64,000 nucleotides of DNA from NCBI GenBank assembly GCA_017506865.1, contig JAFCMP010000552.1:496001-560000 (forward strand). Reading direction: 5' to 3'. Shown piece after piece: positions 46,124-58,638 of the stretch. The DNA comes from Tribonema minus. Lineage: Eukaryota > Sar > Xanthophyceae > Tribonematales > Tribonemataceae. Position 1 is the first letter of the stretch. Each line of letters begins with the position of its first letter. A program made the translations under genes and the position numbers. Under the pieces are notes generated by a model. The model had not been told where the DNA came from, did no database searches, and worked only from the letters and a program-made list of their open reading frames with translations.

Positions 46124-49100
46124 TTACACCGAGCAATGCTGCGCATCCGCTGAGCACTGCTCACCTGCGCCATCGTTCGCGCCGCGCTCGGTGAACACGA
46201 GGCGCACCGGGGGCGGCCCGTAAGAGGAGCCTGCAGTGGGCACCGGCTCGTCCTGCCACTCGGCGAGCGAAATGGAGAAGCGCTGCAGCAGCGTCGCCAC
46301 CGCCACCTGCGCGTGTCGATGTAAAAATGATAGGGTTTAAGTTCCTGAGTGGAAGAACAAGCTAAGATTTGCTTTCTGCCTGAACCAAAGTGTTTTTTTG
46401 TCTGCTGTACTTGGGAAGCAGTCGTGACATCGCCAAGCAGTGTGATTAGGCGACGGAGAGGTACATGGGCGAGAGCCTGATGTTGGGCCGGCTGTTGATG
46501 AGCAGCAGCGCGTGCCGTTGCGACATCTCTGGGTGCAAGTCATTACGCGCATAATTTCGTCAAGGGCTTCCAGCGATTGCCGTGAGAGAAGTGCAAATGG
46601 GGGATCGACCCCAACCCGCACATTCCACTTTCGCTCCACACTTCACAGCGCGGCACACGCCTTCAGCTGCGGCTCCGCCACCGCCCGCGAGGTCAACCAC
46701 TACAAAGGCAGTATACACCCCACATACCCTAACCTGCTTATCGCACTTCCACACTCTGCGGCTCGACACTTGCCTTCAGCTGCAGCTCCGCCAGCACCTG
46801 CCACGCGCACGCAGCCGCGCCGTGGCCGAAGGGCATGGACGCGTCGCCGCGGTGCCGCTGCCGCCGCTGCCGCGCGCGCCGCGGCGGCTGCTCGGCAGCG
46901 GCGAGCCAGCGCTCAGGCAGGAACTCCGCCGCCTTGGTGAAGTTCTCTTCGCTCCTGCGCATAGGACAGGGGGGCACGACGGGGGGCGTGGCAGCGAGCG
47001 GCAGTCAGTAGAGTGCTCGGCAGTGCGGCAGCAGCGTGGGATGCGCGTCAGCGCTCGGGGCAGGGCGCCGCTGCGAGTTTTGACAGCGGCACTAGGTGCA
47101 GGGTGTAGCAGCGAGCAGCGCGATACCTACGGTAGAGTCGGTTAGAGCACAGCGTGGCGCAGAGCACTGCCGCCCTGTTGAGGTTTTCAGTGCTCCGGTA
47201 ACTACACAGGTAATTAATCACGCAGCATGACGTCGCAACAGTCAACAGCAGTGCTCGGAATCCGTCAGAGCCGCCAAACTTCTCATGTGATGCGGTTCAC
47301 CGCTTTGCAATGAGCAGATGAATCGCACAGGAAGGCCCCGGAAGCTGCTGCCTTCCACAGCCGCACCGCATGCATCGCTTCCTTCTTGAACCTCTCTGTT
47401 GCATCATGCAGCTGGCAATCAATGCAGAAATCCCCTTCAAAACCCATGCCGCCAGTCCGCCCGAACGCATTATGCACTCACGCGCGCCCGTCCCGTCTCA
47501 GCAGCACTCAGCAGCAGCAGCGCTCACCTTGCCGCCGCCCCCGTGAGCAGCACGACGTCGGTGCCGCGCGGAGCGCTGACATGGCCCACCGCGGCATCAG
47601 CGGTAGCAGCGCTCAGTGCGATGGCGCCGCCGCCGGGCGCGTGCAGCCGGAGCGACTCCTGCACGACGGCGCTAAGGTAGGGCACGCCGCCGCTGACCTG
47701 AACAGCGCAACGGGCGGTGACGTATGAATTTGCGCAAAGTGGATGGTGCTGTTGCTGCTGCAAATGCACGGTTAAAGCGGTTTCTTGTAATGGTTTCATG
47801 GATGCTGGTTTACTGAATACGGAGCCTGAGCGACTCCTGCACGGCGGCGTCCGGGTAGGGCACGCCGCCGCTGACCTGCACAGCGAAATGGGGGGTGACG
47901 TATGCGCGAGTGAGCGGCGCTGCTGCTGCAACTGCATGGCAAACCGGTTTCTTGTAGTGGCTTTATGAATGCTGGTTTACTGAATGCAGAGCGTGAGCAA
48001 CTCCTGCACAAAGGCGTCCAGGTAGGGCACACCGCCGCTGGCCTGGACAGCACAACGGGGGCAACGCTTTTGTTGAACGGCGTAAGCAGGCGGCGCTGCT
48101 GCTGGCAACTCCCCTGCAAGTTTCATGAACGCTGGTCGACTGAATGCAAAGCCTGAGCGTCTCGCAGGGCGCGTTCTGGACAGCGCATGCTGATTCGCGC
48201 GTGGGCGGCGCTGCTGGTGGTGAATGCGCGGCAAGGCGGTTGCTTCAGCGTTGTGGTTCGTGAATACTGGGTAACTGGATGTGGAGACCTTGAGTGACTC
48301 CTGCATGTTGGTGTTCGGGGCCGGCGCGCCGCGTGCATACATATGCGCAGGTGAGCGGTTCTGCTGTCTGTGATGGCAATGCAGTCTCTTGCCCTCAGCA
48401 TAGGTGAATTTGCAATGCCATCTTTGCGCATTGCACAATCCCCCCCCCCCCCCCGGCCCAAGGTCATGGTTTCCTACATGCTTCGGTGCCGTATGGCCCA
48501 GCATGGGTGCTGCGCGCTCTACGCCTCTACTTTTAATATCACATGTAAGCATATTAGCCCAGCTACACACAAAGGCACTGAGCAGTTGACGCGCAGGGGC
48601 TGAAGGAGAGCCATACACAGCCAGATCGGCCCTGGATTTCAGGTACTCCAACACCCTAACCGTGCACACAAATCCCACCTATCCACTGTGACTCTCCGTT
48701 GATCACAACTTCTAGTAAGCGTTCAAGTCAGCGCACAGGTAATCCGCAAGATGGCGTGCCCACTCGCCTGCTGCCAGAGCAGTGCGTCCGGTCCCGGCGG
48801 CGCGCTCGCGCCACCGCCGCCGCTGCTGCCGCTGCCGCTGTGCTCCGTCGTGACGCGCACGCCCCCCGCGCCGCCGCCCCCCCCGCCCCCCGTGCCCTCC
48901 GCGCTAATTACTGCCGTTGCGCGCACGGTGACGGCGTCGTGCACGATGGAGTCGCTCACGAGCGTGCGCGGCGGCGGCGGCGCGGCTTGTGCTGAGCGGT
49001 GAGCTGGCGGCAGCGACAGCAGCGCCGCAGCGCGTTCTCCGCTACAGCTGCTGTTGCCGCCGCCGCTGCCGGCAGTGGTGCCGCTCCGTGTAAGGCCTCT

Positions 49101-52100
49101 GTTGGTGGCGGCAAGGCTGGCGGTGCTGCTGCTGCCGTCGACGCCGACGCGGCTGGTGCCGCCGTTGCCGCTGCCAGAAACTTTGGTTGGGCCAGCATTG
49201 CCTGAAGTCAATTGAGCATCGTCACCGCTGATGCCGCGTGCGCCGTCACTGCTGCTAGCGCCATTGCTGCCCTTGGTTTTTGCTCTCGGTGTAGCCTGAG
49301 CAGCAGCGTTGTTTGCGCCGCTGCTCTCAGCATTGCCTTGAGCATGGCCAGCTTGCGTGTCACGCGCAGCGGCAGCATCAGCGGCGTCAGCGGCGGCGGC
49401 GGCGGCAGCAGCGGGCACCTCACGCCGCTTCCTAGCGCTGTGCACCGTGTGAGACGGCGCCAGCTGCAAAGCGCCGCCAGTGCTTCTGCTGTTGCTGCTG
49501 CCGCTGCTGCCCCTGCTCGCATTCTCGGCAGTTGGCGCCGCAGCCGCGGTATCATGCGTGCCAGGCCTGCCACGTGCTTCCGGACTGTCAGGCTCAGGTT
49601 CGATCAACACCGGGGCGGACCCCCCCTCTCTGGCCGACTCCGCCCCCCACTTGCCCTGGTCTCGGGCAGTTTCCCTCTCGTGCTCGAGCAGGGGGTAGGG
49701 GGGGGTCTGGGGGACAGAAGGGGAGGGGGCAAGCGCTGCCTCAAGGGGGGGCTGGCACGTCTCTTGTGAAGTTGAGCGGCCGTACTCGTGGGTCACCACC
49801 AGGCTGGTCTGGATGCTGCAGTTGAGCGATGACATCGAACATCATCAGAAAGAGAGTAGGGCGGAGGTCAGCACTCGGAGGAAAAGGAAAGGGATTGGCG
49901 GGCAAAGCACGGCAGCGAAAGCAGTCGTCAGATTGAAAGCACGCGGCGCGCACGCACTGCGAAGTGAGTGTGCATGCGTGAGCAACGCTGCCAAGTCCTC
50001 ATGAGGTAGTGTGCAGAATTGCCCTGAAAAGCGAGGCATGCTGGTTGGCGCATGCACATGCGGCCGCGAGTCGAGGTGGCTGAAGTGCACCGAGTTGCAC
50101 TTGAACACTGTGTCGACTGGACACCGGCAGTGCACGCGCAGTTGCCGCTGCGGCAGCGGCTGACTGTCTTTGGCGATATGACCACCTCAGAAGTACATAG
50201 CATTACGGTCAGGCTCCGTGCTAAGGCAAGAGACAGAAAGTGGGTCAGGGGCGGGGCCAGGTCTTCAACTCTCTCACCATGCCAGGCTCCGTCACCAGTG
50301 CTGATGTACACGCAACGGCTACCGCACACTCTCTAACCCCAATCCCAAAATAAGCCTGACCTAACCCTACTCTAAACTTAACCCTAACCCTATCCCGCTC
50401 CAGCAGCGACACCCGCAAGACGTACAAGAGACGCACCTGAACCTGATGTCGCCGTGGTTGCTCGATGCCAGTACGTGCCGCGCCGCCTCCGCCGCCGCCG
50501 CAGACGCCGCCGTCGCCAGCACCGCCGCGTCCGGCGCCTCCCTGGGTCCCCCCTCGCTGCCGCCGCCGCCGCGGCGGCTGCTGCGCTGCGCCGCTCGCCC
50601 CGCAGCAGCGGCAGCAGCAGTGGCGGCGGCGGCAGAAGGCTGCATCTGCTGAGCATCCGGCGCTTCCCCGCCGCCGCGGCTGCGCGCCGCCGCCGCCGCT
50701 GCTGTCGCGCGCGGCCGAACTTCAAGCGGCGGCGTAACTGCCGACGGCACAACTGCCGCGGCGCGGGGGTCGCGCAGCGCGCCCGCGAGCCGCTGCTGCG
50801 CCTCCGGGTGCGCCGCCAGGTCGTACAGGACCCACGCGAGCGCGCCGCCGGCTGCGGCGGCAGTTCCGGATGGCGAAACGTTGTTTTGGCAGGTGATGGC
50901 ATGGACGCACTATGTGGAGATATATCGGTCAGATGTGGTGGTATTCGGGGCAGAATGCGGTCCGAGCGGCGCTGTGACAGCTGTTTAAGCACACGAGGCG
51001 ATTGCAGCATACCGTATGCTGCATTTGTGAAGCATGCTATAGCTTCAGGGAGACGCGGCTACCAATGGCCTACCATCACTGGCAGATACATGACTACGAA
51101 TAGCTGCCTGGCTCTGTGGTTTTCTTGCGAGTGCCCCCTTGTAACTTGCACTAACGGTCACACATAGGCCTCATGTCAGAGTGCGCCAGAGTGAAGTTGA
51201 AGTTTGACTGCCGCGAGTGCCGGAATGAAGTTTGTCGCCACTTTCAGTACCTTACCGTGTAGTGTTCAAATTCTGGCGTGCGCATGACAACTGTACCGAA
51301 GGGAACGCGCAGCGATCGACTACTGAGGCTCTGCTGAACATGCCAACACCAGCCAGCAAGCAAGCAACGTGCGCGTGCGCTGGGGAAGATGGCGCATATT
51401 TTTTCAAGTTGTGAGCGGGAGTGTCACCTGTCCACCAGCCAAGCGCCAGCACGGCCATCAGCGCATCCGTGAGCTGAGTCGCAGCAGCGCTCAGGTCATC
51501 CTCCGTCTGCAGCAGACGCAACGAAGGGGAGCACTGTCCGTTTAGTGGGCGCTCCTGGCGCCATGAAAAAAAAAAAAGCGGTCATGTGATTGCTCCTGCG
51601 CCAAGCGTGAGGGCTAGTACTGCAGCGCGCCGCTCATGAAACAGCGCAGGTGGCAAACCGATCGGTGATCGCTGTTCAGCGTTCCGTGGATGGCGCGGGG
51701 CTGCCCCAACGAGACTCAGCCTGCGAATCGGGGAACGTGATGAACGCACCGCACCCGAGGGACAGAGTTCATGCTACCTCGCTGTTCATGCTGCAGCGCG
51801 GCACTGGCAAGTTGCCAGAATCATGGTTCAGGTTTGTGATTGGCCAACGCGCTGCCGTCGCAGTGCGGCACAGGCGCCGCAGCTGCTCATTGAAGCACTC
51901 TTACTGGTGGCAGCAGCCAGGTGCCATGTAACGACTTTGCTGCCGCCGCCACCGCTGCTCCGCCGCCGCTGCTACTGCTACTGCTGCTGCTGCAGCGGCT
52001 GCGCTGCCGCCACCTGCAGCTGCTGCGCTGCCGCCACTGCCGCTGCTACTGCTGCTGGTGCTACAGCGTCGGCAGCAGCTGCTACTACTGCTGGTGGTGT

Positions 52101-52343
52101 AGCTGCTGCTGCCGTCTCGCACTCGAGGTGCTGCCTACGCAGCACTTGCTGTCTGAACCTCTGCGTGCTGCCGCACCGCAACCCCACTTCAACCACAGCA
52201 TCATGTAGCCGCAACACCAGCAGGCCGCAGGAGACAACGCATCTCCTGCCACTCATCACCTTCACTGCGCGACAGAGGCGCCGCTGCTGCTCCTCCAGCA
52301 GACACGAAGCGCTGTCACCTCGCGCGGCCAGCATGTGCTGAGC

Positions 52344-52374
<31 letters not shown>

Positions 52375-55300
52375 CTGCCGTCATCGCTGTGGCGCTCGTC
52401 GTCCGAGCCGGCTTCATCCTCGCTGTCGGCGCAGGGATGCTGGACGCTGCTTACAGCGTGATCGTAGCCACTGGCGTCATCAGACGCGTGCCTGCGGCAG
52501 TACGCGCAGGGGCAATGTACTGTGGGGTTGATGCTTCTATGACATACATACTTGGGGGGAAAAATGAAAACCATGTTGCCTGACTTCTCCAGCTGCGGGG
52601 ACCAGACGGTGTCCTGCGTGAAGTGATGGATGAGGGCTGCGCAGCAGAAGAAGATGAAAAAAGTAGATACGCTTCGCGTCGCTCTGACTCTGCCCACCAC
52701 AGCCAGTGCAAACCGTTGCTGCTCACTGCAAAATGCAGGCCTGACACAGATTGCGACAGATTGCGATACTATTTGACCAACGCGACTCCACACCCTGCGT
52801 GCGGGCATAGTCAAAGGTGGGGGACCGCCCTAACGGCGCATACATCATGCGTGCATCGCCTCACAAGCCCCCTATGACTTGGCGTATGACTCCTGTATCA
52901 CATGACACCTGCCTGTTGCTCACAAACCTGTCCTCCTCTAATCTCTGGCCCTCACATATACATATACATACACATACATTCAGAAGTACATAGGCAGTTG
53001 CAAGTACGCAACAGCTGCCATGCTTCAGAACGGTACGTGCTACATGCAAGTACATGCTGTGGCACGCATGCAACAGCTGCCATAGTAAGTAAAAGTACGG
53101 AACGGCTGCCATGCCCAACAAACAATACGTACCATCCTCCGTTGAGCGCTGCCGCCGGCAGCAGCTCGTCCGCGGCAGCCAGCAGCGTGCGCGCCACAAA
53201 CTCCCGGGCCTGCCGAGCCGTGTCACGCGCGCCGCCGCCGCCGCCGCCGCGCAGCCGCAGCAGCTGCCACCACCGGCGCCGCTGCTGCCGCTGCTGCCGC
53301 TGCTGCTGCTGCACTGTGCCAGGCTGGAGCAGCACGGCAAGGCTGGTGCTGAGGCGGTCGGCTATGGATGGTTTCAGGCGCCAGCCGAATGCCGCCACGA
53401 GGGCGGTGGCGAGGCCGTAGGTGCCGGCGTCGTGGGTTACGGAGATTGCGTCTGCAAGAGAGGGGTGATGTAGGGGGGACAGCCGCGCAGCGTGGGGTAG
53501 GTGGTGTGTGTTGGTATGTATGTAGAGATACATAAACATGCTCAGAGGTGCGCTATCAACCGCCTAGGCTTTTCGCGCCCTCGGTGAGAAATAAAGACAA
53601 AAAGTACCTGAAGCACTGACGACGCTCTCGCAGCGATGGAACTTCCCTCCGCCACGTGAAAGATGCCGCACAAGACGCAATGACAAGGCGCTAACATTGA
53701 ATCAAATGGAATATTGACACATTGATGAGCGGTAGCAGAGGTTAGTCTAGGCTTGTGGTGCGCTGGCACCCGGCGAGGTACGAGGTTGCAGAGCACTGTG
53801 ACACCTGGAGCGTCACCTGCGCCATGCGCCTACTGCAAGATTGCAACTCCTAAGACAAAGACCTACCTTCACTCTGGACACAAGGCGAACACGCGGTGAA
53901 TGCATGAACAAGTGGGGCAGTACTACGATGTGTATTGTGCGCACTGTATGGTTGTCACCTAAGGAGTCACTAGGGAGGCATGGGGTTGCAGGGAGCGCTG
54001 TGTCACCTGGAGCGTCGCCCGTCCACTCACTCACTTCAAGATCAACATGCTGTGCAGACCTCCCGTAGTACAGTACGGGTATGGACTGACCCTGACCCTG
54101 ACAGCAAGCTATCTTGGGTTTGTGCACCGCGTGCTTGTCACCTGGCGAGACATGGCGTTGCGAAGAGCGCTGCAGCACCTTACGTTTGTGCCTGCATGCT
54201 TGTCTCTGTGCAAAAGTAGGCTGCGGAGCGCTGACTCACCTGGAGTGTCACCTGTGGCGTGCGCCGCCTGCAACACGCACTTGTTGGCGAACGCCGCGGC
54301 GGCGTGGTGCAGCGCTGGCAGCACAGCCTTCAGTCTTGACGCCCTGGAAGGAGACGCGCACACAAACGGTGGAGAGAGACGCACGTTCATATCGTGAGTT
54401 TCCGTGAGATGACATGAAACGACTCAGCACGTGTGAAGGTTGCGCGTCCTACCGTGAGTCTTTGTGAGATGACACGAAGGGATTCAGCATTCGACGTGCC
54501 CTGTCGTGAGTCCATGCGTGATGACATGAAGCGGCTGGGCTCTCATGATGGAGTCATACAGGTTGCGCGTCTTATTGTGAGTCTCTGTGAGATGGCACGC
54601 GCAGTGGCTTGGCGCTCATCAGTGCTCAGGCGTCATAGGTAGGCAAGCACTGACGTATCTGGCATGCACTCGCGGACAAGCATCGAAGTGTGGTTGTGGT
54701 GCGTGTGCCAAGGCCAAGCAGGAAGGGCGCACACAAAGATCGGGCAAGTGCTGAGATGTCCGCAGCGGCTTGCGCCTCAGCTGCTGGTGTGCTTTGGAGC
54801 TAACAGTGCCCATGACAGTGTGTGTGGTGCCTTGAGCACTTGCGCAAGGTGAGTGTGCGCTTGAGGACGCTTGCGTGCGCGCGCAGCACCTCCGCAAAGG
54901 GGAGTGTGGGCCTGGGGCGGCTTGCACTCACCCGCAGCCACCACCTACCACTCACCGAGTGCGTTCATGCTGGTGATGTAACGAGCACGCGATGCTCAGT
55001 GTCATTCAGGCAGCTGTACTCTAACGAAGTGTGTCATCGCGGTGCCAGCAGCAACATCATTGCTCACAATTGCAACATTCTGCACGAAGTTGCGCTTGCA
55101 ATTGTTGGCGCATTCGTGCGTGGTCTGCCGGACCTTGGCACGCATGGGGAAGAGACGCTCCCACCTTGGACGCATACCTCAATTCCTTCGTGTCCTGCAT
55201 GCTCATGAGACTAATGTGCACTCACTGGCATTGCGGCTGTCCCAAATTGACTTGCTTGAAGTCGGCGCTGGTCACTGCTGAATGCTTGGGGCGCGTGCGT

Positions 55301-56437
55301 CCGAGGCAGTGCCGCAGCGCAGATGTAGGGCTTGACCCAAGCCCTATGTGGTCTGCGGGCACGAATGCGCCGGGTTGCTCCAGCACTGCCTGCACCCGCA
55401 GAGCAGTTAATATGCAGCATCAAGCACTTGTATATGCGCACCGCTAAACCTGGTGGTACTGTGTGGCAGCCACGCATGGGGTATGCATGTATGTGAAGCA
55501 TGGGGATACAGCGCTCAGCAAAAGGGGGGACACACAAGGCGGTTGTGCGTTGCGGGTCGGCATCATCCGGCTTTTGTACTCGGTTCTGCTTGCTGTTTTG
55601 ACAAGCACCAGCTTCTTTGCGCAGTAGCAGCCACTGAGCATGCGCTGTTTGGTGCGCCGTCACCCTGTGTGCGCACATCAGGTGTGCGCAGCGGCGCCCG
55701 CTTCAGCCGCTCAGCAGCTGGCTACCTTGAGCAGAGGTGAGACATATATGCAAAAAGTGCGTTGCTTATCCAGCGCGTCCGTGCAGGCGCATGCGACGAG
55801 CGCGCCGCTGAGTGTGGACTGAGCACACTTGATGGCCTGCACCACCTCCAAGTTGAAGTTGTGACTGCGCATATCTGGTACCTTTATGGCCGCAACGTCG
55901 GTGATGACGATGGTGTTGCGCTGCAGCTTGACTCTGTACGGGCAGCTCAGGGTCTCCGCCCATGCCTCGAGTTGCGCTACAGTCTGCAAGCAGCGACAGG
56001 ACGGCGCAGACGGTGGGTGATGGGCACGGCAGCACAGCATGCTTTTGCAGCAGACAAGGCGACATGTGTGGTGCATGGGCGATGGCGAGCCTCTGCAATG
56101 CGATGTAGCGCCCGCGAGTGTGCGTTTGGCCGGATCACGCACGCTCGTGTACGAAGCTGAACATTGTTCTAGCGAACTAGCAACAGCGAGCGCGTTAACT
56201 CACTTTCGTTCCTGCTGTACGGTACCGTCGGAGTCTGCGCGTAGCCCACCAGCCAGGTGACGGCAGGCTCGATAATGGTTTTAATGCAGTCTGCCGAGCC
56301 CCACGCAGCTTCCAAGTTGCCAGCAGCACAACCAGCACGAATCCAGCGAGACTCGCAAGCAGTACCAGGTCCTCGGTAGCAAGTGCTTCGGCCGCCGCCG
56401 CCGCCGCATCGTGCGTGTCGCCCGCCACCACCGGCAT
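46124..56437 (-). CDS. Cytochrome P450 with long low-complexity insert
   Basis: Exons right to left: 56437-56204, 55983-55882, 55389-55337, 54343-54252, 53451-53133, 52491-52260, 51506-51428, 50851-50437, 49815 to about 48735, 47697-47528, 46954-46774 (GC donor), 46306-46124; about 1,040 aa against a usual 500. An N-terminal anchor (LVLLASLAGFVLVVLLATW), then PLSSLPSPGWW, RNTIVITDVAAIK and VLEQPGAFVP open the fold. The I helix reads LALGWWTAGGALAWVLYDL with AHPEAQQRL after it. The K helix is YLSAVVQESLRLHAP (ExxR present). FLPERW and the heme loop PFGHGAAACAW with its Cys follow. Between I and K helices about 500 residues of Ala/Ser/Gly-rich sequence are inserted. P450s are heme monooxygenases or isomerases; no subfamily assigned. 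The exit of the insert exon is unresolved in phase. Confidence 0.85.
46630..46790 (-). repeat. Donor-side copy of P450 heme-loop exon
   Basis: CGCCTTCAGCTGCGGCTCCG near 46659 repeats CTTGCCTTCAGCTGCAGCTC near 46770, which carries the true exon end and GC donor. Period about 110 bp. Confidence 0.65.
47740..48330 (-). repeat. Four acceptor-side copies of P450 K-helix exon (~170 bp unit)
   Basis: The true exon start (gene strand CAG/GTCAGCGGCGGCGTGCCC, 47697) is repeated further upstream in the gene at about 47822-47880, 47989-48048, 48140-48180 and 48283-48330, with increasing decay. Each unit also carries the intron piece with TTCAGTAAACCAGC. Confidence 0.9.
51546..51577. other. Poly-A run in P450 intron
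   Basis: CATGAAAAAAAAAAAAGCGG lies inside the intron upstream of the I-helix exon. It is a simple homopolymer and no retroelement features flank it. Confidence 0.5.
53790..54255 (-). repeat. Copies of a P450 exon donor edge (~200 bp unit)
   Basis: CACCTGGAGTGTCACCTGTG (true donor at 54252/54251) recurs as CACCTGGAGCGTCGCCCGTC near 54004 and CACCTGGAGCGTCACCTGCG near 53803. Confidence 0.8.
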
Positions 56438-56621
56438 CGCTAGAATCGCAGTGTGTGCAGCCACCAGCAGCCTGCATGTCAATCTGGTCACGGGGGAACA
56501 TCCATCACATCACATCAACGTTTGATGGTCGAAGAACATCAAAACGGTGACACTCCACAATTTTTTAACGGTTGCAGTTTGGTTTCAAGTGTTTGTGTTG
56601 AGGAAGGAGTGAGGAGGAGTG
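56438..56621. promoter_or_regulatory. Shared divergent promoter, P450 / DNAAF1
   Basis: 184 bp between opposite start codons. It includes CATCACATCACATCAACG and an A/T-rich CAATTTTTTAACGG segment. No TATA box recognised. Confidence 0.5.
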
Positions 56622-58638
56622 ATGGCAGAGCTGACGAGAGAGAGTCTGCGCAAGCTCTGCAAGGAGCACAAGCTCTACCTGACACCCAGCCTCAATGACA
56701 AGCTTTACCTGCACTACAAGGTGAATCACCAGCGCTGAGATGTAGCAAGCACTCAATCGCTGACGGCAGTCAACGACATCACCACTCGTGATGCCAAAGT
56801 TTGTCAATCTCAACAAACTACCCAATTTTTTGCTGCTGCTGTGCTTTGCTTTGCGTTGTCAACGCTCTCAGGGTTTTCGCGAGATCCAGAACCTCGAGGC
56901 CTACACGGGCCTGCGGGTGCTGTGGCTGGAGGGCAATGGCATAGCGCGGATACAGGGCCTGGAGAGCCAGACCGAGATGCGCACCCTCTACCTGCAGGAG
57001 AACCTCATCGAGAAGATTGAGGGGCTGGAGGCCATGACCCACCTCGACACCCTCAACCTCTCCAAGAACTTCATCAAGACCCTCAGCGGCGTGTCCCACC
57101 TCAAGCACCTCACCACGCTGCTGCTCGCGCACAACCAGCTGCGCAGCGCGGACGACGTGCGCGCCGTCCTCGACCTCCCCGCGCTGCAGACGCTCGACCT
57201 GCAGCACAACAGGATCGCGGACGCCGCCATCGTCGACGTCGTCGCCGCCATCCCCGGCCTGCGCGTCCTGTACCTTCAGGGCAACCCCGCGGTGAACGAC
57301 GTGCCGCACTACCGCAAGACCGTCGTGTCGCGCTGCCGCGATCTGCGCTACCTAGACGACAGGCCCGTCTTCGAGGACGAGCGCGCGCGCTGCGACGCGT
57401 GGGCGGCGGGCTTCGCGCGCGGCGGCGCGGACGCGGCGGCGGCGGCGGAGCGCGCCGCCATCGCGCGCCGCCGCGACGAGAAGCGCGCCGCCGAGGAGCG
57501 CCAGCACCTCGCGTTCGAGCGCATGATGCGCGAGGGCATGGAGTTCCGCGCGCGCAAGGACGCGGAGCTCGCTGCCGCCGCCACGGCCGGCAGCAGCGCT
57601 CCGGCGGTGGCGCCTGCCAGCGGCGAGTTCGCATCTCCCAGGAACAGCGGCGATGGGGCTGTGGCAGCGGCGCCGGAAGGAGCAGCGGCGGAGGCGGCTG
57701 TGGCAGCAACGGCATCGGCGGCGGCGGCACCCACAGCGGCGGTCGCCGCAGCGGCGGCGGCGGCTGCGGCGGTGGCGGAGGTCAGCGAGTTCAGCGGCGA
57801 ACCCATTGTGCCTGCCGAAGAGTCGGCGGTTGCGCGACAGGCGCGGGAGGCGCGCGCCGCAGCGATCATGAGCGGAGCGCCCACCACGGAGTCGCTGCCG
57901 CCGCCGCCGCCGCCGAGCCAGCGTTTGAACGGCGCGGCCGCGGCTGTGTCGCCGCCAGTGCCAGCGCTCCCGGTGTCGGCGCCGCCATCGGCTGCTGCTG
58001 CAGGCACGGACATATGGCCGGAGCAGGAGGTGGAGACATTTGAGGAAGCGGAGCGCGCGTTGGATGCCGAGATCAGCTCGGCGATGACGAAGCGCGACGG
58101 CATCATGGCAGCACGCGCGGATTCGATCGCGGCGGAGCAGGAGGAGACGCGCAGAAAAAAGGAGGCGTTCGCTGCGCAGGTGTTTGAACCGCTTCCGCCG
58201 ACACCGCCGGCGGTGCCGACAGCTGCGGACGAATGCGCTGCTGCTGCCGCTGTTGCCACTGCTGCTGTCGGCGCTGCCACTGCTGTCGCTGCCCATGCGC
58301 CGGCTGCTGAGGTCAACGATGAGGGCGCTGATGCTGCTGCTGGCGCGGATGATGCACCCATTGAGAACGGAGGTGCGGCAGTCAATGTTCAGCAAGCAGA
58401 GTTTGGCGGCGAGGCACAGCATGCAGTGCATAGTGATGCCGCAAATTCGCAAGCTCAGGCAGCGGGGCCTGACCAGCAGCAGGGGGATATCGCCGACATG
58501 TCGAACGGATTGGCAGGTGTTACAATCACAAGCAAGCCATCACCAGAGCCCAAGCAGGCTGCTGGAGATGTAAGTACAGAGGTGGTGCATGACATTGCGG
58601 CTATGGAAGAGGCCACAGATGTGTGTGAGCTCGACTAG
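56622..58638 (+). CDS. DNAAF1: Dynein axonemal assembly factor 1 (LRRC50/ODA7)
   Basis: Exons 56622-56720 and 56872-58638 give 621 aa. The start [20 protein letters not shown], then [13 protein letters not shown], is the conserved DNAAF1 N-terminus. Leucine-rich repeats follow: [40 protein letters not shown] and [14 protein letters not shown], then [11 protein letters not shown] and [12 protein letters not shown]. The LRR cap carries [20 protein letters not shown], diagnostic for the family. The C-terminal half is a charged helix and then Ala/Pro/Glu-rich low complexity. DNAAF1 works in the cytoplasm in folding and preassembly of outer and inner dynein arms, so this organism should build motile cilia. 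GATGTAAGT near 58568 resembles a donor but the frame stays open to the stop at 58636. Confidence 0.95.

Noticed and set aside
51546..51577. Retrotransposon or processed-pseudogene poly-A tail
   Set aside because: The A run is short, without target duplication or an upstream coding remnant, and lies within a P450 intron.
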